Shown: positions 1 to 8,682, counted from the first letter of the stretch. The stretch: 64,000 nucleotides of DNA from Flavobacterium franklandianum (GCF_007097365.1 NZ_VJZR01000001.1:124001-188000), one strand, 5' to 3'. The notes: generated by a model from the letters alone, not told the origin. Translations and numbers: made by a program.

Positions 1-525
1 TTTATCATTCAACAATTTGATAATATCTTTTGTAATGTCTAATTTATCTTCAGCATATAAAATACTGGCGTTAGAATCACCTGTTCCGTATATATAAGTG
101 AAGCCTTTTTCTTTACCGTAGGCTTTGATGGTTTTTTTTACGTTTAAAACTAAACTGTCCATCTCAGTACCTCCTTCTTGTTGCAATTGTTGAGAAAGTG
201 CTTGTTGAGCCTGAGCTAATTGTTGCTCTCGTTTTTGTAATTCAGCTCCTTTTTGTTGTGCCCAAGCTTGTCCATTGGCTTGTGCTTGTGCTTGAAAATT
301 TTGAGCTTCTTGCTTAAATCTGTCTATTTCCGCTTGGAGTTGTCTTCCTTTCTCTTCTCCTTTTGCTTTATACTTGGCATCTAGATCTTTTGTGGCTGTA
401 TATTCTTTCATTAAAACCGAAGTGTCCACATAAGCTGTTTTTACTGCTGCAACTTCTGCTGCTTGTTTATTGCAAGAAACAATCGAAATTGCAATTGCAA
501 TAATTACTATTATTTTTTTACTCAT
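1..525 (-). CDS. OmpH/Skp-family periplasmic chaperone-like lipoprotein (3' end outside window)
   Basis: The reading frame starts at ATG 525 on the minus strand and runs off the left edge, giving 175 codons without a stop. The N-terminus is a short hydrophobic segment ending in IVSCNK, a lipobox, so the protein is probably a lipoprotein rather than a soluble chaperone. A V-D-T-S-V-L motif and then a long Gln/Ala/Lys-rich coiled coil follow (about residues 45-120), and then a KGFTYIYGTGDSNASILYA stretch typical of the OmpH/Skp C-terminal part. Family members bind unfolded outer-membrane proteins in the periplasm. It stands alone here with its own upstream region. The family call is good; the exact client is unknown. 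Confidence 0.75.
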   Translation of the reverse strand, partial: MSKKIIVIIAIAISIVSCNKQAAEVAAVKTAYVDTSVLMKEYTATKDLDAKYKAKGEEKGRQLQAEIDRFKQEAQNFQAQAQANGQAWAQQKGAELQKREQQLAQAQQALSQQLQQEGGTEMDSLVLNVKKTIKAYGKEKGFTYIYGTGDSNASILYAEDKLDITKDIIKLLNDK

Positions 526-605
526 CTTTTTAATATTTGTTTTTTGGTGTTCGTGAATTTTCAATTTCATTATTATTTTTTTTTCTAATTTTTAAAGATT
601 GACAA

Positions 606-613
606 CAAAAATA
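606..613 (-). promoter_or_regulatory. Putative -7 element (TATTTTTG) for the OmpH-like gene
   Basis: A match to the Bacteroidota -7 consensus TAnnTTTG on the minus strand, about 80 nt upstream of the OmpH-like start codon. No convincing -33 TTG was seen, so the assignment is tentative. Confidence 0.3.
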
Positions 614-805
614 TAAAAAAATTAGTAGCATTGTTATAAAGTTCGAAAAATGCTACAATATTTATGATATAAGAATTTACTATTAAAACAACAAGTATAA
701 TAAACAATCGCTATTAGAAACGAATTTCACAGCTTTCGAATAAGCGATTTTGTAAAAAATCTGAATCATCTACTCCTTTGAACCAAAAACATCGCTTAAA
801 ATCGC

Positions 806-1666
806 TTAAAATGAGTTACGCTTGTTTTTCAGGATGTAAATGTGTGACGAATACTCAAAATCTTTCTTCGCTTTCCAATTTGACTGTAATCCTGTAAAAA
901 ACGCCTTGATGAAATTCATTTTCCCTGATTTGTATTTTTCAGAAAGCAAACTCACATAAAAGGAATCAAATTTCATTGGAAGCACTTTTTCTAATTTCAT
1001 TTCTTCTTTTTCGAAAAGTATTTTTATGGCTGTTTTAGAAAAATGCCAAAAGTGAATTGGCACATCAAAAGCTGCCCAAAATTTTCCGTAGTGTTTTGCA
1101 TCGAAAGATTTAAAATTGGGAACGGCAATAATTAATGTTCCTGTTGGTTTTAATAATCGTTTCAATTCTTTAATTTGTTTGTCCAAATCCGGAACGTGTT
1201 CTAAAACGTGCCACATCGAAATCACATCAAAAGAATGACTGTCCAATTCAGATGTTTCTTCTACAAATGAAACGCCTTTGCTTTTTGCAATTGCTTTCGC
1301 TCTGTCACTTGGCTCCACTCCTATTGTTTCCCAACCAGCATTTTTTGCCACAGACAAAAAATCTCCTGTTCCTGCTCCAATGTCCAAAATCCTTCCTTTT
1401 TGTGGTTGAAGTGAATTGATTAAATTCAGTTTATTTTTTAATGCAATGCCTTTAATAAAATGGTATAATTTTTCAAATAAAGATCTTTTGTTATCCGTAT
1501 GGGAAATATAATCTTCACTTTCGTAATATTTACCCAAATTTTCTAAACTTGGTTGCGGATGTGTAATTAGCATATCCAAAGTTTCGTCATAATACAAATC
1601 GAAAGTTTCTTTCGAAACGGAATAATCTTTTACAATAAGAAAATGTTTTTGGTTTGAAATTTCCAT
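806..1666 (-). CDS. Class I SAM-dependent methyltransferase
   Basis: A 286-aa protein with a Rossmann methyltransferase core. Motif I is ILDIGAGTGDF (about residues 93-103), followed by an acidic post-I residue in IGVEPS, and the motif around DVISMWHVLEHVPD (about 147-160) is typical of methyltransf_11/23 families. The N-terminal 60 residues (a DMLITHPQPSLENLGKYYESEDYISH stretch) match a set of Bacteroidota methyltransferases that lack the zinc-binding region of sugar C-methyltransferases. The substrate cannot be told. It lies immediately downstream of mnmG on the same strand, separated by about 150 bp that carry a parS-like site, so co-transcription is uncertain. Confidence 0.8.
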   Translation of the reverse strand: MEISNQKHFLIVKDYSVSKETFDLYYDETLDMLITHPQPSLENLGKYYESEDYISHTDNKRSLFEKLYHFIKGIALKNKLNLINSLQPQKGRILDIGAGTGDFLSVAKNAGWETIGVEPSDRAKAIAKSKGVSFVEETSELDSHSFDVISMWHVLEHVPDLDKQIKELKRLLKPTGTLIIAVPNFKSFDAKHYGKFWAAFDVPIHFWHFSKTAIKILFEKEEMKLEKVLPMKFDSFYVSLLSEKYKSGKMNFIKAFFTGLQSNWKAKKDFEYSSHIYILKNKRNSF

Positions 1667-1671
1667 TTTTA

Positions 1672-1812
1672 GTATTCAGTGGTCAGTTTTCAGTAATCAG
1701 CTTAGCACAGCTACCAAAAGGTTTATTTATAAATTTTAACAATAGTTTCACGTGGAACAATTATAATATTCAGTGGTCAGTTAGCTTCTGAAAACTGATT
1801 ACTGAACACTTT
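1672..1812. repeat. Intergenic CAGTGGTCAGT repeats forming an inverted pair
   Basis: The spacer between mnmG and the methyltransferase holds two copies of ATTCAGTGGTCAGT (about 1675-1688 and 1769-1782), each near TCAGTAATCAG or its complement. The second copy faces CTGATTACTGAACACT and can fold back. Such low-complexity cassettes are common in Flavobacterium intergenic DNA. They could form a terminator-like hairpin; no function is demonstrated. Confidence 0.45.
1744..1759. promoter_or_regulatory. parS-like ParB-binding site 1
   Basis: AGTTTCACGTGGAACA. Its reverse complement matches 15 of 16 positions of the bacterial parS consensus TGTTNCACGTGAAACA. It lies in the mnmG-methyltransferase spacer and is one of four close matches within 2.3 kb. 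ParB (Spo0J) nucleates on such sites to organise origin regions. Confidence 0.75.
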
Positions 1813-1813
1813 C

Positions 1814-3685
1814 TCAACGTCCCATATAAATCAACAATACGGAAACATCACTTGGAGAAACTCCGCTTATTCTAGAAGCTTGAGAAATCGTTACAGGCCG
1901 AATCTTACTTAATTTCTGTCGTGCTTCAATCGACATCGATTTTATTTTATTATAATCGAAATTATCAGGGATTTTTACATCTTCTAAACGAGTCAATTTA
2001 TTAGCGTTGTTTCTTTCCTTTTCGATGTAACCTGAATATTTAACCTGAATTTCGGCTTGTTCTAAAATTTCCTGATCCAAATCATTCTCTTCGATATAGG
2101 CCGCCACTTTTTCAAATTTGACAATATCTTCCAAATTGATTTGTGGACGAGAGAAGACTTTAAACATTTTATCTCCTTGAGTAATTAGAGCCGTATCCTT
2201 TGATTCCAAAATTGGATTGGCTTCAGCAACACTTACACTGGTCTCTTTAAAAAAAGCAACCATTTTTTCGGATTCATTCAACTTGTGCTCCATTCTGCGC
2301 AAACGCTTTTCAGAAGCCAATCCAATTTCATAAGACATTGGCGTTAATCTAAAATCGGCATTATCCTGACGCAATAAAGTTCGAAATTCTGCTCGAGAAG
2401 TAAACATTCTATAAGGTTCTTCCGTTCCTTTGGTAATTAAATCATCGATTAAAACTCCAATGTACGCTTCATCTCTTTTTAAAATAAGTGGTGATTTTTC
2501 TTGAACTTTCAATGCAGCATTAATTCCTGCCATTAATCCTTGAGAGGCCGCTTCTTCATATCCTGTCGTTCCATTTATTTGTCCGGCAAAATACAAACCT
2601 TCAACCAACTTTGTTTCCAAAGTATGTTTCAATTGTGTTGGAGGAAAATAATCATATTCGATTGCATATCCGGGACGGAAAAATTTCACCTTCTCGAATC
2701 CAACAACAGAACTCAAAGCTTTAAATTGAATGTCTTCAGGAAGGGAAGTAGAAAACCCATTAACATAAACCTCACAAGTTTTCCATCCTTCGGGTTCTAC
2801 AAATAATTGGTGCCTTTCTTTATCTGCAAAACGATTAATTTTATCTTCAATAGACGGACAATATCTAGGTCCTAGTGATTGAATTCTTCCGTTGAACATT
2901 GGCGAACGATCAAAACCCTCTCTCAAAATATTGTGAACTTCAAGTGAAGTGTAGGTCATATGACAAGACCTTTGATGAATCAAAGGAGAAGTTATATCTG
3001 AATAAGAAAACTTATCCGGCTTTGCATCCCCTTTTTCTTCATTCATTTTAGAATAATCCAAAGAACGTCCATCAACCCGTGGAGGCGTTCCTGTTTTCAT
3101 TCTTCCTGATTGAAATCCTGCATTGACTAAATCTTCGGTGATTCCATAAGCGGCACTTTCGCCCGCTCTACCTCCTCCGAATTGTTTTTCTCCAATATGA
3201 ATCAAACCGTTAAGAAAAGTCCCATTCGTTAAAACAACTGATTTCGATTTAATCTCTATTCCAAGCGATGTTCGAACACCTTTTATTTTTCCGTTTTCGA
3301 TAATCAAACCTTTGACCATCTCTTGGTAAAAATCAAGATTTGGAGTCCCCTCAAGCATCAATCTCCACTCTTCTGCAAAGCGCATTCGATCACTTTGAAC
3401 TCTTGGAGACCACATCGCAGGCCCTTTGGATTTGTTCAACATCTTGAATTGAATTGCAGTATTGTCTGAAACAATTCCAGAGTATCCGCCAAGTGCGTCA
3501 ATCTCACGAACGATTTGTCCTTTGGCAATTCCTCCCATTGCAGGATTGCAAGACATTTGCGCAATGTTTTGCAAACTCATTGTTACCAACAAAGTTTTCG
3601 AACCCAAATTGGCAGCAGCAGCAGCAGCTTCACAACCTGCGTGACCTGCTCCAACTACAATTACATCATACTCTTCTAGAAACAT
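1814..3685 (-). CDS. mnmG: tRNA uridine-5-carboxymethylaminomethyl modification enzyme MnmG (GidA)
   Basis: A 623-aa flavoprotein of the usual family length. With MnmE it installs the cmnm5 group on U34 of tRNAs reading split codon boxes, using FAD, NADH and methylene-THF. The N-terminal dinucleotide-binding motif is VVGAGHAGCEAA (residues 10-21). The family signatures CNPAMGGIAKG and GQINGTTGYEEAASQGLMAG are both present. The C-terminal helical MnmE-interaction domain ends in SGVSPSDVSVLLIYMGR. The start at MFLEEYDVIVVGAGHAG matches homologues. In many bacteria mnmG lies near the replication origin; here it is flanked on both sides by parS-like sites. Confidence 0.97.
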   Translation of the reverse strand: MFLEEYDVIVVGAGHAGCEAAAAAANLGSKTLLVTMSLQNIAQMSCNPAMGGIAKGQIVREIDALGGYSGIVSDNTAIQFKMLNKSKGPAMWSPRVQSDRMRFAEEWRLMLEGTPNLDFYQEMVKGLIIENGKIKGVRTSLGIEIKSKSVVLTNGTFLNGLIHIGEKQFGGGRAGESAAYGITEDLVNAGFQSGRMKTGTPPRVDGRSLDYSKMNEEKGDAKPDKFSYSDITSPLIHQRSCHMTYTSLEVHNILREGFDRSPMFNGRIQSLGPRYCPSIEDKINRFADKERHQLFVEPEGWKTCEVYVNGFSTSLPEDIQFKALSSVVGFEKVKFFRPGYAIEYDYFPPTQLKHTLETKLVEGLYFAGQINGTTGYEEAASQGLMAGINAALKVQEKSPLILKRDEAYIGVLIDDLITKGTEEPYRMFTSRAEFRTLLRQDNADFRLTPMSYEIGLASEKRLRRMEHKLNESEKMVAFFKETSVSVAEANPILESKDTALITQGDKMFKVFSRPQINLEDIVKFEKVAAYIEENDLDQEILEQAEIQVKYSGYIEKERNNANKLTRLEDVKIPDNFDYNKIKSMSIEARQKLSKIRPVTISQASRISGVSPSDVSVLLIYMGR

Positions 3686-3767
3686 TTGATTTTAGATTTC
3701 AGATTAACGATTTTTGATTTTAGATTTACAATCCAATCTCATAATCTTTCTTGCATTATTTATTTTT

Positions 3768-3783
3768 TGTTCCACGTGAAACA
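3768..3783. promoter_or_regulatory. parS-like ParB-binding site 2
   Basis: TGTTCCACGTGAAACA, a full match to the consensus TGTTNCACGTGAAACA. It lies in the spacer upstream of mnmG. Confidence 0.88.
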
Positions 3784-3834
3784 AATGATTTTTTGATTCC
3801 AACATTCAATCGAAAATCAAAAGCAATTAAAGAT

Positions 3835-3850
3835 TGTTCCACGTGAAACA
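3835..3850. promoter_or_regulatory. parS-like ParB-binding site 3
   Basis: TGTTCCACGTGAAACA, identical to site 2 and 67 bp from it, in the same spacer between ybeY and mnmG. Confidence 0.88.
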
Positions 3851-3949
3851 AAAAATCTAATTAGAATAAGAAAAGAGAATGATAACTAAAAGATTGGATT
3901 CTTTACAAACAAATCTAAAATCAGCATTCGTTAATCTACAATCATAGAT

Positions 3950-4369
3950 CTACTGTTCCACGTGAAACATAGCGATTTTTTCATCCTCTTTGCTTCTCAT
4001 CAAAAGCACGTCTTCTTCTGATTTATCTTTATAGTCACAGTAATGCAACACGCCGTGAACTAAAACTCTCTTGAGTTCTTCTTCAAAAGTCACCTTGAAA
4101 TCTTGTGCGTTTTCTATAACCCTTTCTATAGAAATAAACATATCTCCGTTGATCTCGTTACCAACAGTGTAATCAAAACTGATGATGTCAGTATAATAAT
4201 CGTGTTGCAAATGTTCTTTGTTAATCTCTAACAAATACTCATCATCACAAAAGATATAATTGATTTCACCTTCTTTTTTCCCTTCGGATTTAATAACATT
4301 AGAAATCCAGTTGCTAATGGCGCTTTCGTTCTCTAGTGTAAATTCGGTTTCGTAATTAAAGTCTATCAT
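3950..4369 (-). CDS. ybeY: Endoribonuclease YbeY (rRNA maturation factor)
   Basis: A 139-aa metal-dependent RNase acting in 16S rRNA 3'-end maturation and ribosome quality control. The metal-site motif reads HGVLHYCDYKD (about residues 109-119). The first two His ligands are present and the third position is Asp, as is usual for Bacteroidota YbeY, and MRSKEDEKIAMF follows. Its start overlaps the end of the upstream DUF4175 gene by 4 nt (ATGA), so the two are probably translationally coupled. The last six codons (MFHVEQ) are encoded by a perfect parS-like sequence. Confidence 0.92.
   Translation of the reverse strand: MIDFNYETEFTLENESAISNWISNVIKSEGKKEGEINYIFCDDEYLLEINKEHLQHDYYTDIISFDYTVGNEINGDMFISIERVIENAQDFKVTFEEELKRVLVHGVLHYCDYKDKSEEDVLLMRSKEDEKIAMFHVEQ
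3954..3969. promoter_or_regulatory. parS-like ParB-binding site 4, inside the 3' end of ybeY
   Basis: TGTTCCACGTGAAACA, a full match to the parS consensus. Read on the minus strand it encodes the C-terminal MFHVEQ of YbeY, just before the stop codon. Confidence 0.87.
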
Positions 4370-7300
4370 TTTTTATTGAAATATTCTTGAACTTTTTGAT
4401 TAAAATTGGAGCGCAAAGGTAGGGATTGTCTATTTAATATTTCGATACTGTTCAAATAATCTAACAATGCTGATGGTAAGGTTTTAGATTGATTCGAAAA
4501 CTCCTTTTTATTCGTTTCCGATTGTCGCTTATTTTCTTGTCCTTGTTGCTGAATTGCAGTATTCAATTTTAGTAATTCTTGCTTCACATTCAATATCCTT
4601 TGCAAAGTTTCGTTCTTAAAACCTTTGTTCAACAATTGCTTTTCTATCTCCTTCATTTGGTCTAAAGTATTCTGACCGTTTCCTCCAATTCCTTGTTTGT
4701 TCAATTGCTTTTGTAATGCTTCACGCAATTGCTTTTGCTCTTTGTAAATTTCCATAATCGCTTTTGCATCACCTTCACCATCTTCTCCATTTTCGCCTTC
4801 GGAACCAAGTTTTTTGCCTTCTTTGCCTTTATCTCCTTCTATTCCCTCACCGGGTTTTGGACCTGGCTTCTTCCCTTTAATCATTCCGTCTTTCATTTTC
4901 TCCCCAAGACCATCCTGTTTTTTGATAATGTCTGGCAATTGCATTCCCTCTCCTTGACCTGGTTTTGGCTTGCCCTGACCCTCGCCTGCCATAGACATTT
5001 GCATATTGTTCAAAATATCAGATAAAAAGTCTGCCAATTTATTTGCCGATGACACGGTGTATTGCTGGTGTGAAACTCCTTTTGGAATTTGAGCATCAGC
5101 CAAAGTTTCTAATGATTTGTCCAAATTGTATTGAGCATTTCCTATTTCTTTAGTTATATTTTCACCGATTTTTGGATTACGCAAAGACATTGCAAACAAA
5201 CTGTCGTCAATATGTTTGAACTGTAATTTTAAGTCTTGTTGGATTTTTAAATTCTTATTAAAAGCTGGAGAACCAATTTTTGAATTTTTGAATTTAGCCA
5301 TCAAGTCTTCTTGAGAAAAGGAGAACGCTAAAAGATTGTCTAGGATTTGACGCAACATCGCAACATCTTCTTCGAGTTGTTCCATTTCTCCACTTTCCAT
5401 ACTTTGTTCCATTTTCTGGGACATTTGTTTCATTTTTTTAGCAGCACTTTTCTGTTTAGGTTTTGCTGCAGCTTTTTTGTCTTTTTGCAATTCATCTGAT
5501 GCTTTTTTCAAATCTTCGTCAATGCTTTTTTCCTGATCTTTGTCATTTGGAATATCCAATGGTTTTTTTAACTCCTTATTTTCTTTATTTAAATCTTGTA
5601 AATCTTCTTGAATTTTGTCAAATTCCATATTGATTTCATCTTGATTTTCTTTGGTGTTTTCTTTGTCTTTGTTTGATAAATTTTCTTGTTTCGCTGAAAG
5701 TTTATCTAATTTATCTTTTAGTTGTTCGGCTTTTTTCTGAACATAATATTTCTTGGTAAGTTCCACCAATTGCTCCAAACTCTTCGATTGGTTTTTTGCA
5801 TTTTGTTTGAACTTATCCATTTTTTCCATCAAGTCTTCTTGCTTGATTTTGTCATTAAGCTCTTTTAGTTCATCCAATAATTTTTTGTTCTTCTCTAAAT
5901 CTTTATCCACATTTTCTAATCGCTTTTGCAATTCCTCCTTGAATTCGTCTTTTTTGTCTGTTTTGTTTTTATCCAAATTCTCTTTCATTTTCTCGGCAAA
6001 TTCTTTCATCATTTTATCCTGCAGACTTTGACGCTTGATAAAATCATTTATTTTTTGTTGGTCTTTAAATTCAAGATTGTCTTTCTCTTTTCCAGATTTT
6101 TGTAATTTATCCATCTCTGAAATTTGCTTGTCTTGATTTTTTAATGACTTTTCTAAACCATTAATACTTTCATTTTGCTGTTGAAATTGCTGATCTTCCT
6201 TTTCATCATCAGTAGCAATACGATTAGAGAAAACGGAAGACTTTGTGCTTTTGAAATTATGAATAGCATCATTGTCAAAAACCTCAAAATAGTATTCATA
6301 AGAAACGCCTTGCTCCACCGGAAGTGAACTTGGAAAAGCAAAAATAAACTGATCGAACAAAGTAGACTTCACGGCAATTGTTCCACGTTTAACCAATTCA
6401 GATTTGTTTTTAGGATAATAAACCACCTGAAGCTTAGACAATCCGTAATCATCTGATATTTGTCCTAAAACATAGCTTTTATCGACTTTAAGACTATCTG
6501 GGGCGTTGTTTACATTGATAGTCGGAAACTGATCTTTTATTACAGAAATCTGGTAGTTCAATTTCTCATAATTTTTAATTTTAGCATTCGAAGTCAGAAT
6601 CTGGTATTCTGTATTTTGAGCGATTAGTTTTGATAAAGTAAAATCGTTTTCAGACTTGGCAAAAGAATAGCTAGAAGTCGCATCTTTCCAAACCACATTT
6701 TGCGTTGCCAAAGCGTTAATTTTCCAAGTAACACGAGTTCCTTCGGGAAGGATGGCGTTTCCGTTGCCTTTGATAATCTGCTGTTTCTTCTTCAAATACG
6801 AAGGGAAATTCAAAATCATTTCAAAATTGGCAATCGATGGAACAGTAACCACATTCAATTCATAATCAGAAGAAGAAACTGAATTTGCCTCCACGTGAAA
6901 CAATACGTTTAATGAAGGTTTTTCAATTCGATATTGAAACTCTCCCGCTTTGATTGATTCCATAAAATAACTTTCGTCACCAATGAAAATCATCGCGTTT
7001 TCAGGAACTATTTTTCCTTGGGTTTTGATGCGTATGATAAAATCTTTGTTTTGTTCCGTTTGCAATTTAGCGTTTAACAACACAAATTGAAAAGGAGCTG
7101 GAGGTAAAAATTTTTCTTTGAAATGCACTACCCTATTCAAACTTTGAGAAATAATTTTACTGTTACCTGAAACATAAAAGAAAGCGAAAAGTAAAATAGG
7201 CAAAATCGCTAATGGCAAATATTTTCGATTCGCATTGAAATTAATGGCGTTTCCAAAAGGTATTGGCTGCAAAGAATTTGCTTTTTGCTCTATCGAAGCC

Positions 7301-7713
7301 AACAACAATTCGGATTGATTATGATCATTGGATAATTGAAGGAAATTCGTCAGTTTGTCATTTACTTCTGTGAAATGGTTTCCTATAATAGCCGATGCCT
7401 CTTTGTAATCAATTCCTTTTTGGAGTTTGAACAATTTAAAAATTGGAAATAAAATAAATCGGACCAAGAGGAAAATTTCGACAACAATGAAAGTCCAAAA
7501 CAAAACAGTCCTTCCCATTGGCTTGAGCCAAAGAAAATACTCCACAAAAAGTGTGAACAAGAAATACAACAATCCCAGACCGATGAAGAATATTATTCCC
7601 CGAATCAGCTCGTTGGTGTAAAACTTCCTGATGAAAAGTTCCAGCTTTTGATAAATGAAATTTGACTGTTCCAAAATTAATTCATTGATTTTATAACCGC
7701 TAAAAGTAACCAT
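4366..7713 (-). CDS. DUF4175-family large membrane-anchored coiled-coil protein
   Basis: A 1115-aa protein of unknown function typical of Bacteroidota. Two N-terminal membrane segments lie around residues 37-60 and 68-95, and a third around 165-185 (LAILPILLFAFFYVS). A likely periplasmic part rich in beta-type sequence follows (about 200-480). Next comes a very long Lys/Glu/Gln-rich coiled coil (about 500-800) and a Gly/Lys/Pro-rich low-complexity linker (GQGKPKPGQGEGM region, about 905-990). It ends in helical sequence. The domain layout suggests a cell-envelope scaffold, but no catalytic motif is visible. It overlaps ybeY by 4 nt and probably forms an operon with it. Confidence 0.8.
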   Translation of the reverse strand: MVTFSGYKINELILEQSNFIYQKLELFIRKFYTNELIRGIIFFIGLGLLYFLFTLFVEYFLWLKPMGRTVLFWTFIVVEIFLLVRFILFPIFKLFKLQKGIDYKEASAIIGNHFTEVNDKLTNFLQLSNDHNQSELLLASIEQKANSLQPIPFGNAINFNANRKYLPLAILPILLFAFFYVSGNSKIISQSLNRVVHFKEKFLPPAPFQFVLLNAKLQTEQNKDFIIRIKTQGKIVPENAMIFIGDESYFMESIKAGEFQYRIEKPSLNVLFHVEANSVSSSDYELNVVTVPSIANFEMILNFPSYLKKKQQIIKGNGNAILPEGTRVTWKINALATQNVVWKDATSSYSFAKSENDFTLSKLIAQNTEYQILTSNAKIKNYEKLNYQISVIKDQFPTINVNNAPDSLKVDKSYVLGQISDDYGLSKLQVVYYPKNKSELVKRGTIAVKSTLFDQFIFAFPSSLPVEQGVSYEYYFEVFDNDAIHNFKSTKSSVFSNRIATDDEKEDQQFQQQNESINGLEKSLKNQDKQISEMDKLQKSGKEKDNLEFKDQQKINDFIKRQSLQDKMMKEFAEKMKENLDKNKTDKKDEFKEELQKRLENVDKDLEKNKKLLDELKELNDKIKQEDLMEKMDKFKQNAKNQSKSLEQLVELTKKYYVQKKAEQLKDKLDKLSAKQENLSNKDKENTKENQDEINMEFDKIQEDLQDLNKENKELKKPLDIPNDKDQEKSIDEDLKKASDELQKDKKAAAKPKQKSAAKKMKQMSQKMEQSMESGEMEQLEEDVAMLRQILDNLLAFSFSQEDLMAKFKNSKIGSPAFNKNLKIQQDLKLQFKHIDDSLFAMSLRNPKIGENITKEIGNAQYNLDKSLETLADAQIPKGVSHQQYTVSSANKLADFLSDILNNMQMSMAGEGQGKPKPGQGEGMQLPDIIKKQDGLGEKMKDGMIKGKKPGPKPGEGIEGDKGKEGKKLGSEGENGEDGEGDAKAIMEIYKEQKQLREALQKQLNKQGIGGNGQNTLDQMKEIEKQLLNKGFKNETLQRILNVKQELLKLNTAIQQQGQENKRQSETNKKEFSNQSKTLPSALLDYLNSIEILNRQSLPLRSNFNQKVQEYFNKK
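6887..6902. promoter_or_regulatory. Degenerate parS-like site within the DUF4175 gene
   Basis: GCCTCCACGTGAAACA retains the CACGTGAAACA half of parS but has three mismatches in the other arm. It codes for part of an FHVE peptide in the DUF4175 protein. It may be a weak ParB site or chance. Confidence 0.35.
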
Positions 7714-7787
7714 TTTTCAATTCTGTTTGATGTTAAAAATTGATTAAAGAAAAAAGCGTATTTTTACAATAGTTAATTTTTAACAAA

Positions 7788-8597
7788 ATGGAAAAACTAA
7801 TCGAATTATTAAAAAGCTACCAATCCTTAAATGTGATTCCTTCTCTAGAAGAAGAGCAAGCACAATTATTTGAATATGTTTATACCACAAACCGATTAGA
7901 AGGCAATCAATTATCACTTTTGCAAACTACCGAATTATTTAAAAGCGACAGCATTTCTGGAAATAACATCCGAAATTCGGATATATTAGAACAAAAAGGG
8001 ATGTATCGCGCTTTGAAAAGAATGCTATTGGCAGTAAAAAACAAAGAGGAATTGTCTACAAAATTGATTTTAGAATTGAATTGGTTGAGTATTGGAAGCC
8101 TTTGGAATGAAGATTATTATAGTAATGCCAAAGAAAAAGGACAACTTCAAAATCAATTCAAAGTTAGCCAAAACGTGATTTCCATAAAACAAAATGGCGT
8201 TGAGAAAGAAAAAATAATGCCTTTGAGTTCTACAGATGATGTTCAGAAAAATATGGAAGCTTTAATTGAAAATGTCAATAAAAGTGAGACTTCTGTTTTG
8301 GACAAAACTGTTTTCTTGGCACAAGAAATTTGGATTCATCAACCTTTTGTAGATGGAAATAAACGATCAGGACGACTTTTAATCAATTTCCTTTTGATGA
8401 AAGAAGGTTTTCCTTTATTCTCTTACGATACCGAAAATCTAAATTATAATAGCTTACTCGTGGAACAATATTATGAATCGAAACCTGATTTAGTAAAAAA
8501 CTACATTGTGGAAACGCTTTCCAAAAAAATGAGTAATGACATCGAAGCGGTTTCAAAAATCAAAAAAGATTTTAAAGGATTTCGATTGATGTTGTAA
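7788..8597 (+). CDS. Fic-domain protein with atypical catalytic motif
   Basis: A 269-aa stand-alone Fic-fold protein. Fic enzymes usually transfer AMP or another phosphate-containing group to target proteins. The N-terminal helix carries TNRLEGNQ (about residues 35-42), matching the [S/T]xxxE[G/N] auto-inhibitory motif. The core motif reads IHQPFVDGNKRSGR (about 183-196). The residue directly before PF, normally the catalytic His, is Gln, and the His is shifted one position earlier. GNKR in place of GNGR recalls the kinase-like Doc proteins. A TATTTTTA element with TTG 16 nt upstream lies at 7740-7766. Whether it is active, and on what, is unknown. Confidence 0.8.
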   Translation: MEKLIELLKSYQSLNVIPSLEEEQAQLFEYVYTTNRLEGNQLSLLQTTELFKSDSISGNNIRNSDILEQKGMYRALKRMLLAVKNKEELSTKLILELNWLSIGSLWNEDYYSNAKEKGQLQNQFKVSQNVISIKQNGVEKEKIMPLSSTDDVQKNMEALIENVNKSETSVLDKTVFLAQEIWIHQPFVDGNKRSGRLLINFLLMKEGFPLFSYDTENLNYNSLLVEQYYESKPDLVKNYIVETLSKKMSNDIEAVSKIKKDFKGFRLML

Positions 8598-8656
8598 AAT
8601 ATCGACTAATTCTCTAAAAAATTCCCACTTCTAACATCTGACTTCTAACTTCTAAT

Positions 8657-8664
8657 TATCTTTG
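8657..8664 (+). promoter_or_regulatory. -7 promoter element (TATCTTTG) of gltX
   Basis: A match to TAnnTTTG 18 nt upstream of the gltX start codon, implying a very short leader. The preceding DNA is a TCTAACTTCTAA-type intergenic repeat without a clear TTG at -33. Confidence 0.55.
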
Positions 8665-8682
8665 CACCAAAATTTATAAAAA

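Noticed and set aside
3612..3630. GCA/CAG trinucleotide run suggesting a microsatellite
   Set aside because: It encodes the conserved alanine-rich segment of the MnmG FAD-binding region (CEAAAAAANLG).
5753..6031. Plus-strand open frames opposite the DUF4175 gene
   Set aside because: They are mirror frames of a Lys/Glu-rich coiled coil (giving Phe/Leu/Ser-rich peptides) and lack promoters.
6379..6394. Another parS site (TGTTCCACGTTTAACC)
   Set aside because: The palindromic core CACGTG is broken; it is a coding sequence with a partial match only.
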